NCBI GenBank assembly: GCA_045593985.1
Contig: JAZNXR010000028.1
Location: 1 to 28,899, forward strand
Source of the DNA: Colimorpha_A sp045593985
GTDB lineage: Bacteria > Bacillota > Clostridia > Oscillospirales > CAG-272
DNA: 28,899 bases
Direction of reading: 5' to 3'
The translations under genes were made by a program, and so were the position numbers. Under the pieces are notes generated by a model. It searched no databases. It was given only the letters and a program-made list of their open reading frames with translations, and was not told where the DNA came from. Shown one piece after another: positions 1-7,179 of this stretch; position 1 is the stretch's first letter; each line of letters begins with the position of its first letter.

Positions 1-42
1 AACGTCAAATACACCGTCTTCGGCGGTGAAATTGTAAAATAA
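1..42 (+). CDS. 3' end of an upstream gene (partial)
   Basis: The first 42 bases read in frame 1 as thirteen codons ending NVKYTVFGGEIVK and a TAA stop at 40-42. The next gene starts 28 nt later behind its own AAAGGAG site, and codon use resembles the following highly expressed genes, so this is probably the preceding gene of the same sugar operon. A short beta-strand tail of this kind (hydrophobic strand, Gly-Gly turn, Glu-Ile-Val) is seen at the end of amidohydrolase-type proteins, but thirteen residues are far too few to assign a family. Confidence 0.55.
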   Translation, partial: NVKYTVFGGEIVK

Positions 43-70
43 AAAATAAAAATCAAAGGAGTATAAGACA

Positions 71-1042
71 ATGAACTTCATCACAGATCCCGCAACAAAA
101 TTTGACTTTGCCCCCGCCGATTTTGTTCCTTTCAAGGATAAAAAGGTTTGCGAATACGTTCGCAGCTTGAGCGGCAAGGACCTCGAAAAAAGAGAGGACT
201 GGTGGCATCCCGAATTCGAAGTTAAGGTTATGATGAACCCCCATCCCGTTCTCATTTCCACCCTCTTCACCCGCCTCAAGGCAGCGTCTGAAGCAGGCAA
301 GTCCTTCACCATGATCCTCGGAAACCCCGAGCCCGACACCTACATTCCGCTTGCACAGCTCATCAACTACTTCAAGGTTGACTGCTCCAAGGTTCACCTC
401 GTAGCAGAGGACGAATGGGCAGACGAGAACGGCAACATCGCTCCTATCACCTACGAAGCAGGCTTCGCTCACTCGATGATCAAGTACCTCTACTACCAGA
501 TCGACGAGAAGCTCCGTATGCCTATGGAGAACGTTCACTTCCCGACCAACGCTAACATCAAGGATTACTCCAAGATCATTGACGACATCACCGAGGGAAC
601 CGGTGCTGATATCGCATCGACCTCTCCCGGATGGGCAGGACATATGGCATTCGTTGATCCGATTCCCGAGTTCATCGGAAGCGGCGACATCGAGGAATGG
701 CTCAACCAGCCCGCACAGATCGTTAAGCTTCACCCCATGACCATTATGCAGAACTCCCTTAACGGAACCTTCGGTCAGTCCGGTGATATCGCTAACGTTC
801 CTCCCTGCGCAGCTACCATCGGCCCGCTCGACGTTATGAGAGCAAAGGAGCGTATCGAGGTTCACGCACTTGCTACCTGCGGTACCTTCTCCTCCTGGCA
901 GAGAATGACCAGCCGTCTCTGCACACACGGCCCGATCACTCCTTACCTCCCGAGCACCATGCTTCAGACCAAGAAGACTCAGGTTTACATCAGCGAAGAG
1001 CTCGCTGCTCCCTTTGAGTGCTGGGAAAAGGTCGGCTACTAA
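71..1042 (+). CDS. NagB/glucosamine-6-phosphate isomerase-like sugar-phosphate isomerase, divergent
   Basis: A 323-residue protein of the NagB/RpiA/6-phosphogluconolactonase fold, which isomerises or deaminates sugar phosphates in the cytoplasm. It shows a phosphate-loop-like region ILGNPEPDTY (about residues 82-91), an EDEWADENG segment matching the NagB 'DEY' base region (about 114-122), and SPGWAGHMAFVDP matching the NagB active-site loop. Compared with classical NagB (loop DGHIAFNEP), the catalytic His is kept, the first Asp is Ala and the Glu is Asp, so simple glucosamine-6-phosphate deaminase activity is doubtful. It is longer than NagB (about 240-270 residues). An AAAGGAG site at 56-62 sets the ATG. 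It heads the visible part of an operon with a kinase, two isomerases and an aldolase. The fold is likely; the substrate is unknown. Confidence 0.75.
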   Translation: MNFITDPATKFDFAPADFVPFKDKKVCEYVRSLSGKDLEKREDWWHPEFEVKVMMNPHPVLISTLFTRLKAASEAGKSFTMILGNPEPDTYIPLAQLINYFKVDCSKVHLVAEDEWADENGNIAPITYEAGFAHSMIKYLYYQIDEKLRMPMENVHFPTNANIKDYSKIIDDITEGTGADIASTSPGWAGHMAFVDPIPEFIGSGDIEEWLNQPAQIVKLHPMTIMQNSLNGTFGQSGDIANVPPCAATIGPLDVMRAKERIEVHALATCGTFSSWQRMTSRLCTHGPITPYLPSTMLQTKKTQVYISEELAAPFECWEKVGY

Positions 1043-1057
1043 TATATTAAAAATTAC

Positions 1058-1087
1058 GCGGAAATCCGTCTATGCACGGATTTCCGC
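1058..1087 (+). promoter_or_regulatory. Intercistronic stem-loop between isomerase and kinase genes
   Basis: A perfect 12-bp stem (1058-1069 with 1076-1087) with a 6-nt loop lies between the NagB-like gene and the FGGY kinase. No T-run follows, so it is not an intrinsic terminator. It more likely protects the 3' end of the upstream message or marks a processing point, which would allow the first gene to be expressed above the kinase. Confidence 0.6.
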
Positions 1088-1110
1088 ATAATGCCTTGAA
1101 AGGACATATA

Positions 1111-2547
1111 ATGTCAAACAAAGATTTGGGCAGCTATAAGCTTCTCGGTATAGATATAGGCACAACATCTCTCAAAGCTGCAGTTTTTGACGGCAACGGC
1201 AAACGCTTGGCGCTTACAAGCAGAGATTATACCCTGAACACCTATCCCGACACGGGCTATATAGAATTTGATCCCGAGGAATACATCACGATTTGCAAAA
1301 GCGCTCTTGACGAGCTTATTTCAAAATGTGGCAAGGTCGATGCAATATCGGTCGACACGCAGGGCGAAACGCTGATCTTAACCGATGAAAGCGGCACTCC
1401 CCTTTATCCCGCCGTCGTTTGGCTCGATAACAGAGCCGAAAAGGAAGCGGAGGATATAAAGGCGAAGTTCGGAAACGAGCTTGTTTATAACGTAACAGGG
1501 CAACCCGAAATTACTGCGGGCTGGCCTGCAAGCAAGCTTCTTTGGTTCAAGAACAACCGTCCCGATGTCTTCAGTAAAATACGCAAGGTATTTATGCTTG
1601 AGGACTGGATCCTCTATCGCCTGACCGGCAACTACGTCACCGAGCCGACGATACAGTCGTCGACCATTTATTACGACGTAATAAACGGTAAATGGTGGGG
1701 CGAAATGCTCGACTTTATCGGTATAAGCGAGGATGTTTTCCCGCGCATCTGCCGAAGTGCAGAGGTCGTCGGTGAATATGACGGAGCGTCCGTAGTAAGC
1801 GGAGCGCTTGATCAGATTGCAGGTACTGTCGGCGCAGGTTGCGTAAGCGACAGAGTTATAAGCGAAATGACGGGAACTATAATGGCTATCTGCGTTATGA
1901 CGGACAAGCTTCCGCCATATCAGCCGAACAGCATTATTCCCTGCCACCTCCACGGTATAAACGGTAAATACTGTCTTATACTCTGGTCGTCGACTGCCGG
2001 AATGGCGCTCAAATGGTTCAAGAACAATTTCGCCGAGGACTTCACCTTCCGTGAGCTTGATGCTCTTGCGAAAAACATTCCTGCCGGCTCTGACGGAATG
2101 ACCGTCCTTCCCTACTTCTGCGGCTCAACTATGCCAAAGTACAATCCGAGCGCAACTGCGACCTTTGCCGGTGTAACGCTCTCGCACGGACGGGGACATT
2201 TCGCCCGTGCAATAATGGAATCTATTGCATTTATTCTTAAACAGGATCTCGATTACATAGGCGCCGACAAGGTCGAAGAAATCCGCATAACGGGCGGCGG
2301 CGCATCGAGCCCCCTCTGGGCGCAGATGAAGTCCGACGTAACAGGACGCCGTCTTAAAACTCTGACGGAGAGCGAAACTGCTTGTCTCGGCACGGCGATT
2401 TTTGCCGCAGTCGGAATCGGTCTGTTCGATACGATCGAAGATGCTGCTGCATCGCTCGTAACGACAAAGGACGAATACCTTCCCTCCGGTGACGATTATT
2501 CTGATGCTTATAACAGATTCTGCTCATACGACGCAAAACTCAACTGA
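1111..2547 (+). CDS. FGGY-family carbohydrate kinase (xylulokinase-like)
   Basis: A 478-residue cytoplasmic kinase that phosphorylates a sugar or polyol with ATP. The N-terminal FGGY domain opens with the phosphate-1 motif LGIDIGTTSLKAAVFD and contains the xylulokinase-like VDTQGE and VVWLDNRAE segments; the C-terminal domain carries the GGGASSPLWAQ adenosine-binding motif. The length is normal for the family. The ATG at 1111 is preferred over one 39 nt upstream because it has a GAAAGGA site 8-15 nt before it and because the upstream start lies inside the intercistronic hairpin. Neighbouring isomerases and an aldolase suggest it makes the phosphorylated substrate of the pathway. FGGY members acting on xylulose, ribulose, lyxose, erythritol or glycerol cannot be told apart by eye. 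Confidence 0.88.
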   Translation: MSNKDLGSYKLLGIDIGTTSLKAAVFDGNGKRLALTSRDYTLNTYPDTGYIEFDPEEYITICKSALDELISKCGKVDAISVDTQGETLILTDESGTPLYPAVVWLDNRAEKEAEDIKAKFGNELVYNVTGQPEITAGWPASKLLWFKNNRPDVFSKIRKVFMLEDWILYRLTGNYVTEPTIQSSTIYYDVINGKWWGEMLDFIGISEDVFPRICRSAEVVGEYDGASVVSGALDQIAGTVGAGCVSDRVISEMTGTIMAICVMTDKLPPYQPNSIIPCHLHGINGKYCLILWSSTAGMALKWFKNNFAEDFTFRELDALAKNIPAGSDGMTVLPYFCGSTMPKYNPSATATFAGVTLSHGRGHFARAIMESIAFILKQDLDYIGADKVEEIRITGGGASSPLWAQMKSDVTGRRLKTLTESETACLGTAIFAAVGIGLFDTIEDAAASLVTTKDEYLPSGDDYSDAYNRFCSYDAKLN

Positions 2548-2568
2548 CACGAAAGGAAACTTTCAAAA

Positions 2569-3270
2569 ATGGTAAAGAATTACAAGATTAAAGAGCCCTT
2601 CTTTGAATACGGCCCCAAGTGCTATATGTACGGCGATACTCTCCTTGAGATCGCAAAGGGCCTTGACGAGCTCGCTGAAAAATATGACGTTGACGTAATT
2701 CTCGACGTTCCGGACACCGAAATCTACAATATTGCCCACAACGTAACAAGAGTTCACGTATATTCTCAGCACATGGACAGCCTTACCGTTGGTAAGGGAA
2801 TGGGAAGAACGCTTCCCGAAGCGCTTAAAGCGGCAGGAGCCGTCGGCGTAATGCTCAACCACGCCGAGCACAAGCTCACCCTCGACGAGATCAAGGCGGC
2901 AATCGCCCGTGCTGATGAAGTCGGTCTTGCTACTATGGTATGCGCTGACAGCGTTGACGAGGTTCGTGAAATTGCAAAGCTCGCGCCCAACATCCTCGTT
3001 GCCGAGCCGACCGAGCTTATCGGTACGGGTAAGCCCGCCGACAAGGAATACGTTGACGAGGTAATTCGTGTTATCCGCGAGGTAAACCCCGATATTAAGC
3101 CCTTCCCCTCCGCAGGAATCAGCAAGGGCGAGGACTGCTACAATATAATCAAAGCAGGATCCTCCGCATCGGGCTGCTCGAGCGCTATTGCAAAGGCAGA
3201 AAAGCCCCTCGCACTTGCCGAGGAAATGATCGCGGCTGTTCGCCGTGCATGGGACGAGGTACACGCTTGA
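2569..3270 (+). CDS. Triosephosphate-isomerase-like protein (archaeal-type TIM)
   Basis: A 233-residue TIM-barrel protein, shorter than bacterial TpiA (about 250) and closer to archaeal TIM. Seen in order: YSQHMD (about 66-70), GRTLPEALKAAGAVGVMLNHAEHKL with the electrophilic His at 98, the catalytic Glu146 in AEPTELIGTG, and a C-terminal phosphate-binding Gly/Ser segment SAGISKGEDCYN. The N-terminal Asn-x-Lys of TIM is not present; the best candidate Lys is K17 in EYGPK. Known TIM-like paralogues in polyol operons (for example erythritol catabolism) act on tetrulose phosphates, so a second, pathway-specific isomerase or epimerase is more likely than the glycolytic enzyme. It sits 21 nt after the kinase, and its AAAGGA site lies in a small GAAA-loop hairpin (2551-2564). 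Confidence 0.85.
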   Translation: MVKNYKIKEPFFEYGPKCYMYGDTLLEIAKGLDELAEKYDVDVILDVPDTEIYNIAHNVTRVHVYSQHMDSLTVGKGMGRTLPEALKAAGAVGVMLNHAEHKLTLDEIKAAIARADEVGLATMVCADSVDEVREIAKLAPNILVAEPTELIGTGKPADKEYVDEVIRVIREVNPDIKPFPSAGISKGEDCYNIIKAGSSASGCSSAIAKAEKPLALAEEMIAAVRRAWDEVHA

Positions 3271-3271
3271 T

Positions 3272-3868
3272 ATGAAAAAGGAAGCTTTGGAGGCGGCTAA
3301 AAACGCCTATAAGATCGAAAGCGAGTGCATCAGCACTATGCTTGACTACTTCGATGACGAGCAGTTCAGCAAAGCTGTTGAGCTTCTTAAGAATGCCGAG
3401 AGAATCGGCACGTCGGGCTGCGGCCATTCGGGAATAATCTGTCAGCACATGGCACATCTTCTCTGCTGCATCGAGCGCCCCGCAAGATTTATTTCTCCTG
3501 CCGAGGCAGTTCACGGAGCTACCGGTTATCTTCAGAAGGGCGACGTTATGATTTTCGCATCGCGCGGAGGAAAGACCAAGGAGCTTCTTCCGATTCTCGA
3601 TATCTGCAAGGCAAAGGGAGTTTCGGTAATTACGGTTACCGAGGATCTTAACTCCGTTCTTGCAACGAGCGCCGACGTCGTTCTCAAGCAGTACGTTAAC
3701 CGCGAGACAGACAAATATAACGCACAGGGCACGACATCAACCACCGCCCTCTGCATGATCTTCCATGCGCTTCAGGCAGCGCTTATCGAAGAAACCGATT
3801 ACAAAAACGAGCAGTTCGCGCTCATCCATCCGGGTGGAGCAGTAGGCGAGCGTCTCAATAAAAAATAA
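3272..3868 (+). CDS. SIS-domain phosphosugar isomerase (KdsD/GutQ-like, SIS domain only)
   Basis: A 198-residue SIS-fold protein predicted to bind and isomerise a phosphorylated sugar. Visible motifs are the phosphosugar loop RIGTSGCGHSGIICQHMAH (about 48-66), the Ser-rich loop IFASRGGKTKELLPIL and a C-terminal HPGGAVGERL, which matches the HPGGALG signature of arabinose-5-phosphate isomerases. The CBS pair of KdsD is absent, so it is a stand-alone SIS protein. The ATG at 3272 directly follows the TGA of the TIM-like gene (3268-3270) and has GAGGT upstream; a GTG 27 nt earlier would overlap that gene and has no better site. It is part of the sugar operon, and its substrate is probably a ketose or aldose phosphate of the same pathway. 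Confidence 0.85.
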   Translation: MKKEALEAAKNAYKIESECISTMLDYFDDEQFSKAVELLKNAERIGTSGCGHSGIICQHMAHLLCCIERPARFISPAEAVHGATGYLQKGDVMIFASRGGKTKELLPILDICKAKGVSVITVTEDLNSVLATSADVVLKQYVNRETDKYNAQGTTSTTALCMIFHALQAALIEETDYKNEQFALIHPGGAVGERLNKK

Positions 3869-3891
3869 CATTTTTTTGGAGGAAAACAAAA

Positions 3892-4512
3892 ATGGAATTT
3901 AAGGTTTATCAGAAGGAGCTTGAGCTCCAGTCCAGAGGTTGGATCCCCACCTTCCACGACGTAACAAGCGAAATCATCAAGATCGTAGCTGAGTCCGGTG
4001 TTAAGAACGGTACCGTTTGCATCGCTTCTCACCACACCACCTGCTCGGTAATGGTTCAGGAATGCTCTCACGATATCGATTCCTTCGACCTCGAGTATCT
4101 CCAGCACGACCTTCTCGACATCATGAGAAAGATGATCCCCGACTACACCAATGAGGGTGACTACCGTCATCCCGGCCCGATCCACTCCAAGTTCGGCAGA
4201 TTCGTAAACGAGCCCGGTGACTTCACCTCTATGAACACCGACGGTCACCTCCGTTCCTGCTTCTTCGGCAGAAGCGAGACCATGACCATTAAGGACGGCG
4301 TTCTTGACGGCGGCGAGTTCGCTCACGTTTACTTCATCGACTGGGACCACGTTCGTGCTCGTCACAGACAGCTTAACGTGACTGTTATGGGTACTCCCGA
4401 TGCTATCAACGACAGAAAGTGGAACGACGGCAAGGTTGTTGACACTCTCCGTAAGTTCACCGATGAGGAAAAGGCTGACGACGTTCACTACACGCTTAAC
4501 TGGAAGAGATAA
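3892..4512 (+). CDS. YjbQ-family protein (UPF0047), extended
   Basis: A 206-residue member of the YjbQ/UPF0047 family. The conserved SHHTTCSVMVQE block (about 45-56) and the HLRSCFFG and ETMTIKDG segments, with several His residues able to bind metal, are visible. Family members have been linked to weak thiamine-phosphate synthase activity, but the true role is unsettled. Typical YjbQ proteins are about 130-140 residues; this one has an extra central segment (DYRHPGPIHSKFGRF, about 114-128) and a C-terminal extension. A strong GGAGG site at 3877-3881 and biased codon use suggest high expression. Placement inside a sugar-phosphate operon points to a job in that pathway rather than thiamine synthesis. 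Confidence 0.8.
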   Translation: MEFKVYQKELELQSRGWIPTFHDVTSEIIKIVAESGVKNGTVCIASHHTTCSVMVQECSHDIDSFDLEYLQHDLLDIMRKMIPDYTNEGDYRHPGPIHSKFGRFVNEPGDFTSMNTDGHLRSCFFGRSETMTIKDGVLDGGEFAHVYFIDWDHVRARHRQLNVTVMGTPDAINDRKWNDGKVVDTLRKFTDEEKADDVHYTLNWKR

Positions 4513-4518
4513 TTTAAA

Positions 4519-5208
4519 ATGAGAATACTACTCGACACGGCAAACCTCTCCGACATACGCTATTTTAACGAGTATTATCCGATCGAAGGCGTAACGACAA
4601 ATCCGACGATCCTCTCTCAGGAGGGCGGTGACGTTCTTGCGCTTCTCAGCGAGATTCGCTCGATAATAGGCTGGGACAAGGAGCTTCACGTTCAGGTCAC
4701 CGAAAAGGATTTTGACAAGATCATTGAAGAAGCCATTGCTCTCGTCGGCTTTCTCGGTGAAAACACATACGTAAAGATTCCCGCAACGGATGTTGGCCTT
4801 AAGGCAACAAAATATCTCAGCAAAAGAGGTTACAAGATTACGGTAACCGCAATCCTCAGCGAAGCACAAGGAATGCTTGCCGCTAATGCAGGAGCTACTT
4901 ACGTTGCTCCCTATGTCAGCCGTCTTGATAATCTTTGCGCCGACGGTGTCGGAACCGTTAAACAGATAACCGATATTCTTTCCTTCACTGACTCGAAGAC
5001 CAAGGTGCTTGCCGCAAGTTTCAAGACTGCAAAGGAAGTCCTCGACGTTGCGGCGGCGGGATGCCACTCGGCAACGGTTGGAAGCGGAGTTATGAAAAAC
5101 CTCCTCGCCCACACCTCGACCGATACATCAATCGCACGCTTTGACGCCGACTGGAAAAAGGCGTTCGGTGACACAACGCTTCTATCGCTCATTAATAGCA
5201 ACAAGTAA
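4519..5208 (+). CDS. Fructose-6-phosphate aldolase / transaldolase-like (FSA/TalC family)
   Basis: A 229-residue class I aldolase of the small transaldolase family, which forms a Schiff base to cleave or make sugar phosphates. It begins MRILLDTANLSDI and has GVTTNPTI (about 24-31), the catalytic lysine K86 in YVKIPAT, and the substrate-site strand YVAPYVSRLD (about 127-136). Length matches FSA (about 220). Close relatives include fructose-6-phosphate aldolase, transaldolase and the sulfofructose transaldolase of sulfoquinovose degradation, so the donor and acceptor are open. It is the last gene of the operon, starting 6 nt after the YjbQ stop and followed by a strong terminator, which suits a role as the carbon-cleaving step. 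Confidence 0.88.
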   Translation: MRILLDTANLSDIRYFNEYYPIEGVTTNPTILSQEGGDVLALLSEIRSIIGWDKELHVQVTEKDFDKIIEEAIALVGFLGENTYVKIPATDVGLKATKYLSKRGYKITVTAILSEAQGMLAANAGATYVAPYVSRLDNLCADGVGTVKQITDILSFTDSKTKVLAASFKTAKEVLDVAAAGCHSATVGSGVMKNLLAHTSTDTSIARFDADWKKAFGDTTLLSLINSNK

Positions 5209-5213
5209 AAGAA

Positions 5214-5250
5214 AAAATTGCGAGCCACCTCGGTGGCTCGCAATTTTATT
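5214..5250. terminator. Bidirectional intrinsic terminator between convergent units
   Basis: A perfect 16-bp stem (5214-5229 with 5232-5247) flanked by A-run and T-run on both strands lies between the end of the aldolase gene (5208, + strand) and the end of the HD-domain gene (5258, - strand). It can end transcription from either side. Confidence 0.92.
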
Positions 5251-5257
5251 TTGCGTA

Positions 5258-5839
5258 TTATTTTTTACCCTCAAGGAAGAAGGTCGCCTCGCAATCCGCA
5301 ACTGACAGGGCGTAAGCCAAGGGGAACATTTCAAACGCCGCGCCGACGTTTCTTTCGTCGTCGGTGCTTGAAAAGCCCATATGATAACGGATAGCAAAAG
5401 CTTCCTCTCGGGTAAGCTTCATATAACCCGAGATAATATAAACGCTCTTTTCACCGTGTCCGTAAGGAAGCTTGTCGTCGTATTCATAGGTCGGAACAGT
5501 CTGCCAAACGCCGTTTGCGTCCTTGACGTTACGCGTTCCCTTTTTGTAGCAGTTTACCTTGCAGACATCGTGAAGAAGCGAGACGATAGCTATGCTTTCG
5601 TCGCTGTACTCCATTCCGTAGGTCTCCTTGACGCGCGGACGGTTGAGGTAATCGACGAGGCAGTCGTAAACATTGAGGGAATGCTCAAGAAGTCCGCCCT
5701 CGTATGCGCCGTGGAAGCGTGTGCTTGCAGGGGCTGTGAGGAAGTCACCGGTTGAAGTCAGATAATCGTAGAGCTTATCTGCGCCCTCTCTTTTTATGTA
5801 TGTCGTAAATAATTCCTTAAATCTCTCTTTGGGCGTCAT
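5258..5839 (-). CDS. HD-domain metal-dependent phosphohydrolase
   Basis: A 193-residue HD-superfamily protein expected to bind metal ions and hydrolyse a phosphoester in the cytoplasm. Ligands in order are H53 in GGLLEHSLNVYD, the HD pair H90-D91 in SLLHDVCK, H128 in YGHGEKS and D182 in SVADCEA. The arrangement resembles the HD half of the YhaM 3'-5' exoribonuclease, but the OB-fold nucleic-acid domain is absent, so RNA is not assured as the substrate. The start is 1 nt after the rsmA stop with an AAGGAAA site inside the end of rsmA, indicating a two-gene unit with translational coupling. Confidence 0.8.
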   Translation of the reverse strand: MTPKERFKELFTTYIKREGADKLYDYLTSTGDFLTAPASTRFHGAYEGGLLEHSLNVYDCLVDYLNRPRVKETYGMEYSDESIAIVSLLHDVCKVNCYKKGTRNVKDANGVWQTVPTYEYDDKLPYGHGEKSVYIISGYMKLTREEAFAIRYHMGFSSTDDERNVGAAFEMFPLAYALSVADCEATFFLEGKK

Positions 5840-5840
5840 A

Positions 5841-6719
5841 TTAATTTCCTTTCTTGCTTTGAATTTTATCGTAGACTGCGTCTGCTATCAGCGCAAATTC
5901 GGATATACCGAGCTTTTCGCCTCTTATATCGGGCGCAAACGATGCGCCCACAACTGCCTCGGTCAGCTCTTCCTTGTTCAGCTCCGAGAACTCTGATGCA
6001 AGCGAATTAACAAGCGTTTTTCTTCTTTGTGCAAATGCACCGCGAATGACTCTCGTCATCGTTTTCTCGTCCTTGACGGAGTATTTTCGCTCCTTATCGA
6101 CCTCTATGCGAATAACCGCAGAATCGACCTTCGGCGCAGGAACAAAGCTTCCGGCAGATACGTTAAAGAGTCGGCTCGCCTTGCCGTACCGTGCAACCGA
6201 TGCTGTAACGGAGCCGTAATCGCTGTCGCCCGGCTTAGCGCAAAGACGGAGAGCAACCTCCTTTTGGATCATTACCGTTATGTTATCGAATTTACAGCCC
6301 GATTCGAGCAGTCCCATAATAATCGGCGTTGTTATGTAATACGGAAGATTGGCGCAGACGGTAAGCGGCATATTGCCGAATTCGGTTTTGATCAGTTCAG
6401 CTAAATCAACCTTCAGAATATCAGCATTGATGACCTTGAAGTTGTCAAACTCCGCCATCGTTTCACCGAGGGCGGGAATAAGCGTGGTGTCGATTTCGAC
6501 CGCAACGACCTTTTTATAAAGGCGGCAAAGCTCCTGCGACAGCGTTCCGATACCGGGGCCGATTTCAAGAATTCCCGATTCGCTTCCTGCCCCGCATTCC
6601 TCTGCAATCCTTCGCGGTACTGCTTCGTTTATCAAAAAATTCTGACCGTAGCCCTTATTAAAGCGCAGGCCGTGTCTTTCCATTATACTCTTTACTTCGC
6701 TTAGTGATGTCAGCTTCAT
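5841..6719 (-). CDS. rsmA: 16S rRNA (adenine1518-N6/adenine1519-N6)-dimethyltransferase
   Basis: A 292-residue SAM-dependent methyltransferase that dimethylates two adjacent adenines in helix 45 of 16S rRNA late in 30S assembly. Visible family features are GYGQNFLIN near the N terminus (about 23-31), the SAM motif ILEIGPGIGTLSQEL (50-64), the acidic ribose contact VAVEID, and the catalytic NLPYYIT (about 124-130). The C-terminal AFAQRRKTLVNSL block is also typical of KsgA. Length is normal. The AAAGGA site precedes the ATG by about 12 nt. It shares a message with the downstream HD protein and is divergent from tRNA-Thr. Confidence 0.96.
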   Translation of the reverse strand: MKLTSLSEVKSIMERHGLRFNKGYGQNFLINEAVPRRIAEECGAGSESGILEIGPGIGTLSQELCRLYKKVVAVEIDTTLIPALGETMAEFDNFKVINADILKVDLAELIKTEFGNMPLTVCANLPYYITTPIIMGLLESGCKFDNITVMIQKEVALRLCAKPGDSDYGSVTASVARYGKASRLFNVSAGSFVPAPKVDSAVIRIEVDKERKYSVKDEKTMTRVIRGAFAQRRKTLVNSLASEFSELNKEELTEAVVGASFAPDIRGEKLGISEFALIADAVYDKIQSKKGN

Positions 6720-6758
6720 TATTTTTTGATTTTTCCTTTATTGTAGCTTAAATTTCTC

Positions 6759-6787
6759 TTGACAAGACGGCTTTTTTGTGGTATAGT
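6759..6787 (+). promoter_or_regulatory. Sigma-A promoter of tRNA-Thr
   Basis: TTGACA at 6759-6764 and TATAGT at 6782-6787 with 17 bp between them. Transcription would begin about 6794, only a few bases before the mature tRNA end at 6798. Confidence 0.85.
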
Positions 6788-6797
6788 TTACTGGTAC

Positions 6798-6873
6798 GCT
6801 GGTATAGCACAGTCGGTAGTGCAGCTGATTCGTAATCAGCAGGTCGTGTGTTCGAGTCACATTACCAGCTCCA
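6798..6873 (+). tRNA. tRNA-Thr (anticodon CGT)
   Basis: A full cloverleaf can be drawn. The acceptor arm is GCTGGTA (6798-6804) with TACCAGC (6863-6869). The D arm is GCAC/GTGC. The anticodon arm is GCTGA/TCAGC (6824-6828, 6836-6840) with loop TTCGTAA, giving anticodon CGT at 6831-6833, which reads the Thr codon ACG. The T arm is GTGTG/CACAT around loop TTCGAGT. The discriminator T is followed by an encoded CCA (6871-6873). It has its own consensus promoter and terminator, so it is a single-gene transcript. Confidence 0.95.
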
Positions 6874-6875
6874 AG

Positions 6876-6901
6876 AACGCTCTCAAACGAGGGCGTTTTT
6901 T
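6876..6901 (+). terminator. Intrinsic terminator of tRNA-Thr
   Basis: A 9-bp stem (6876-6884 with 6889-6897, one G-U pair) and an AAAC loop, ending in a run of six T starting at 6896. It begins 3 nt after the CCA end. A near-identical copy lies at 7004-7028. Confidence 0.85.
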
Positions 6902-6909
6902 GTTTGACT

Positions 6910-6937
6910 CATCAGTCTTCACTTCGTGAAGATGCTG
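6910..6937. repeat. 28-bp palindromic repeat, copy 1
   Basis: CATCAG, then the hairpin CTTCAC-TTC-GTGAAG, then ATGCTG. The same 28 bases recur exactly at 7034-7061. Copy 1 is followed by a second hairpin (CTCCC-TGC-GGGAG at 6947-6959) enclosed by GATGC/GCATC (6931-6935, 6964-6968). Confidence 0.8.
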
Positions 6938-6964
6938 ATCCGTAAGCTCCCTGCGGGAGGATGG

Positions 6965-7028
6965 CATCAGGTCGTGTGTTTGAGTCACATTACCAGCTTG
7001 GGGAGCGCTCTCAAACGAGGGCGTTTTT
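6965..7028 (+). pseudogene. Duplicated 3' part of tRNA-Thr with its terminator
   Basis: Bases 6965-6997 repeat the end of the anticodon arm, variable loop, T arm and acceptor strand of the tRNA (6837-6869) with only two substitutions, one in the T loop (TTCGAGT to TTTGAGT). The 5' acceptor strand and D arm are missing and the CCA is TGG, so it cannot fold as a tRNA. The attached terminator copy (7004-7028) is nearly identical to 6876-6901 and still pairs through G-U. It is a decayed tandem duplication. Confidence 0.8.
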
Positions 7029-7033
7029 TTACC

Positions 7034-7061
7034 CATCAGTCTTCACTTCGTGAAGATGCTG
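7034..7061. repeat. 28-bp palindromic repeat, copy 2
   Basis: Exact second copy of the 28-bp palindromic element at 6910-6937, placed the same way after a terminator copy. The duplicated unit is therefore tRNA 3' half, terminator and palindrome, with an offset of 128 falling to 124 through a 4-nt indel after the T-run. Confidence 0.8.
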
Positions 7062-7126
7062 TAGCTTATACAATCATTATACACTACTTTCTCGGTTACG
7101 GCAAGGCTTTTTTCTCAAATTGCTTG

Positions 7127-7155
7127 TTGCGTTACAGCGCGTATTATGCTATAAT
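7127..7155 (+). promoter_or_regulatory. Extended -10 promoter of the small membrane protein gene
   Basis: TATAAT at 7150-7155 is preceded by TGC (extended -10), with TTGCGT at 7127-7132 and 17-bp spacing. The gene starts at 7180, so the leader is short. Confidence 0.75.
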
Positions 7156-7179
7156 GAAAAAAACGGAAAGGAGAAGCGC

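Noticed and set aside
53..928. Long open frame (291 codons) on the - strand opposite the NagB-like gene
   Set aside because: It is an antisense echo of strong codon bias in the + strand gene; it has no ribosome site and no family features.
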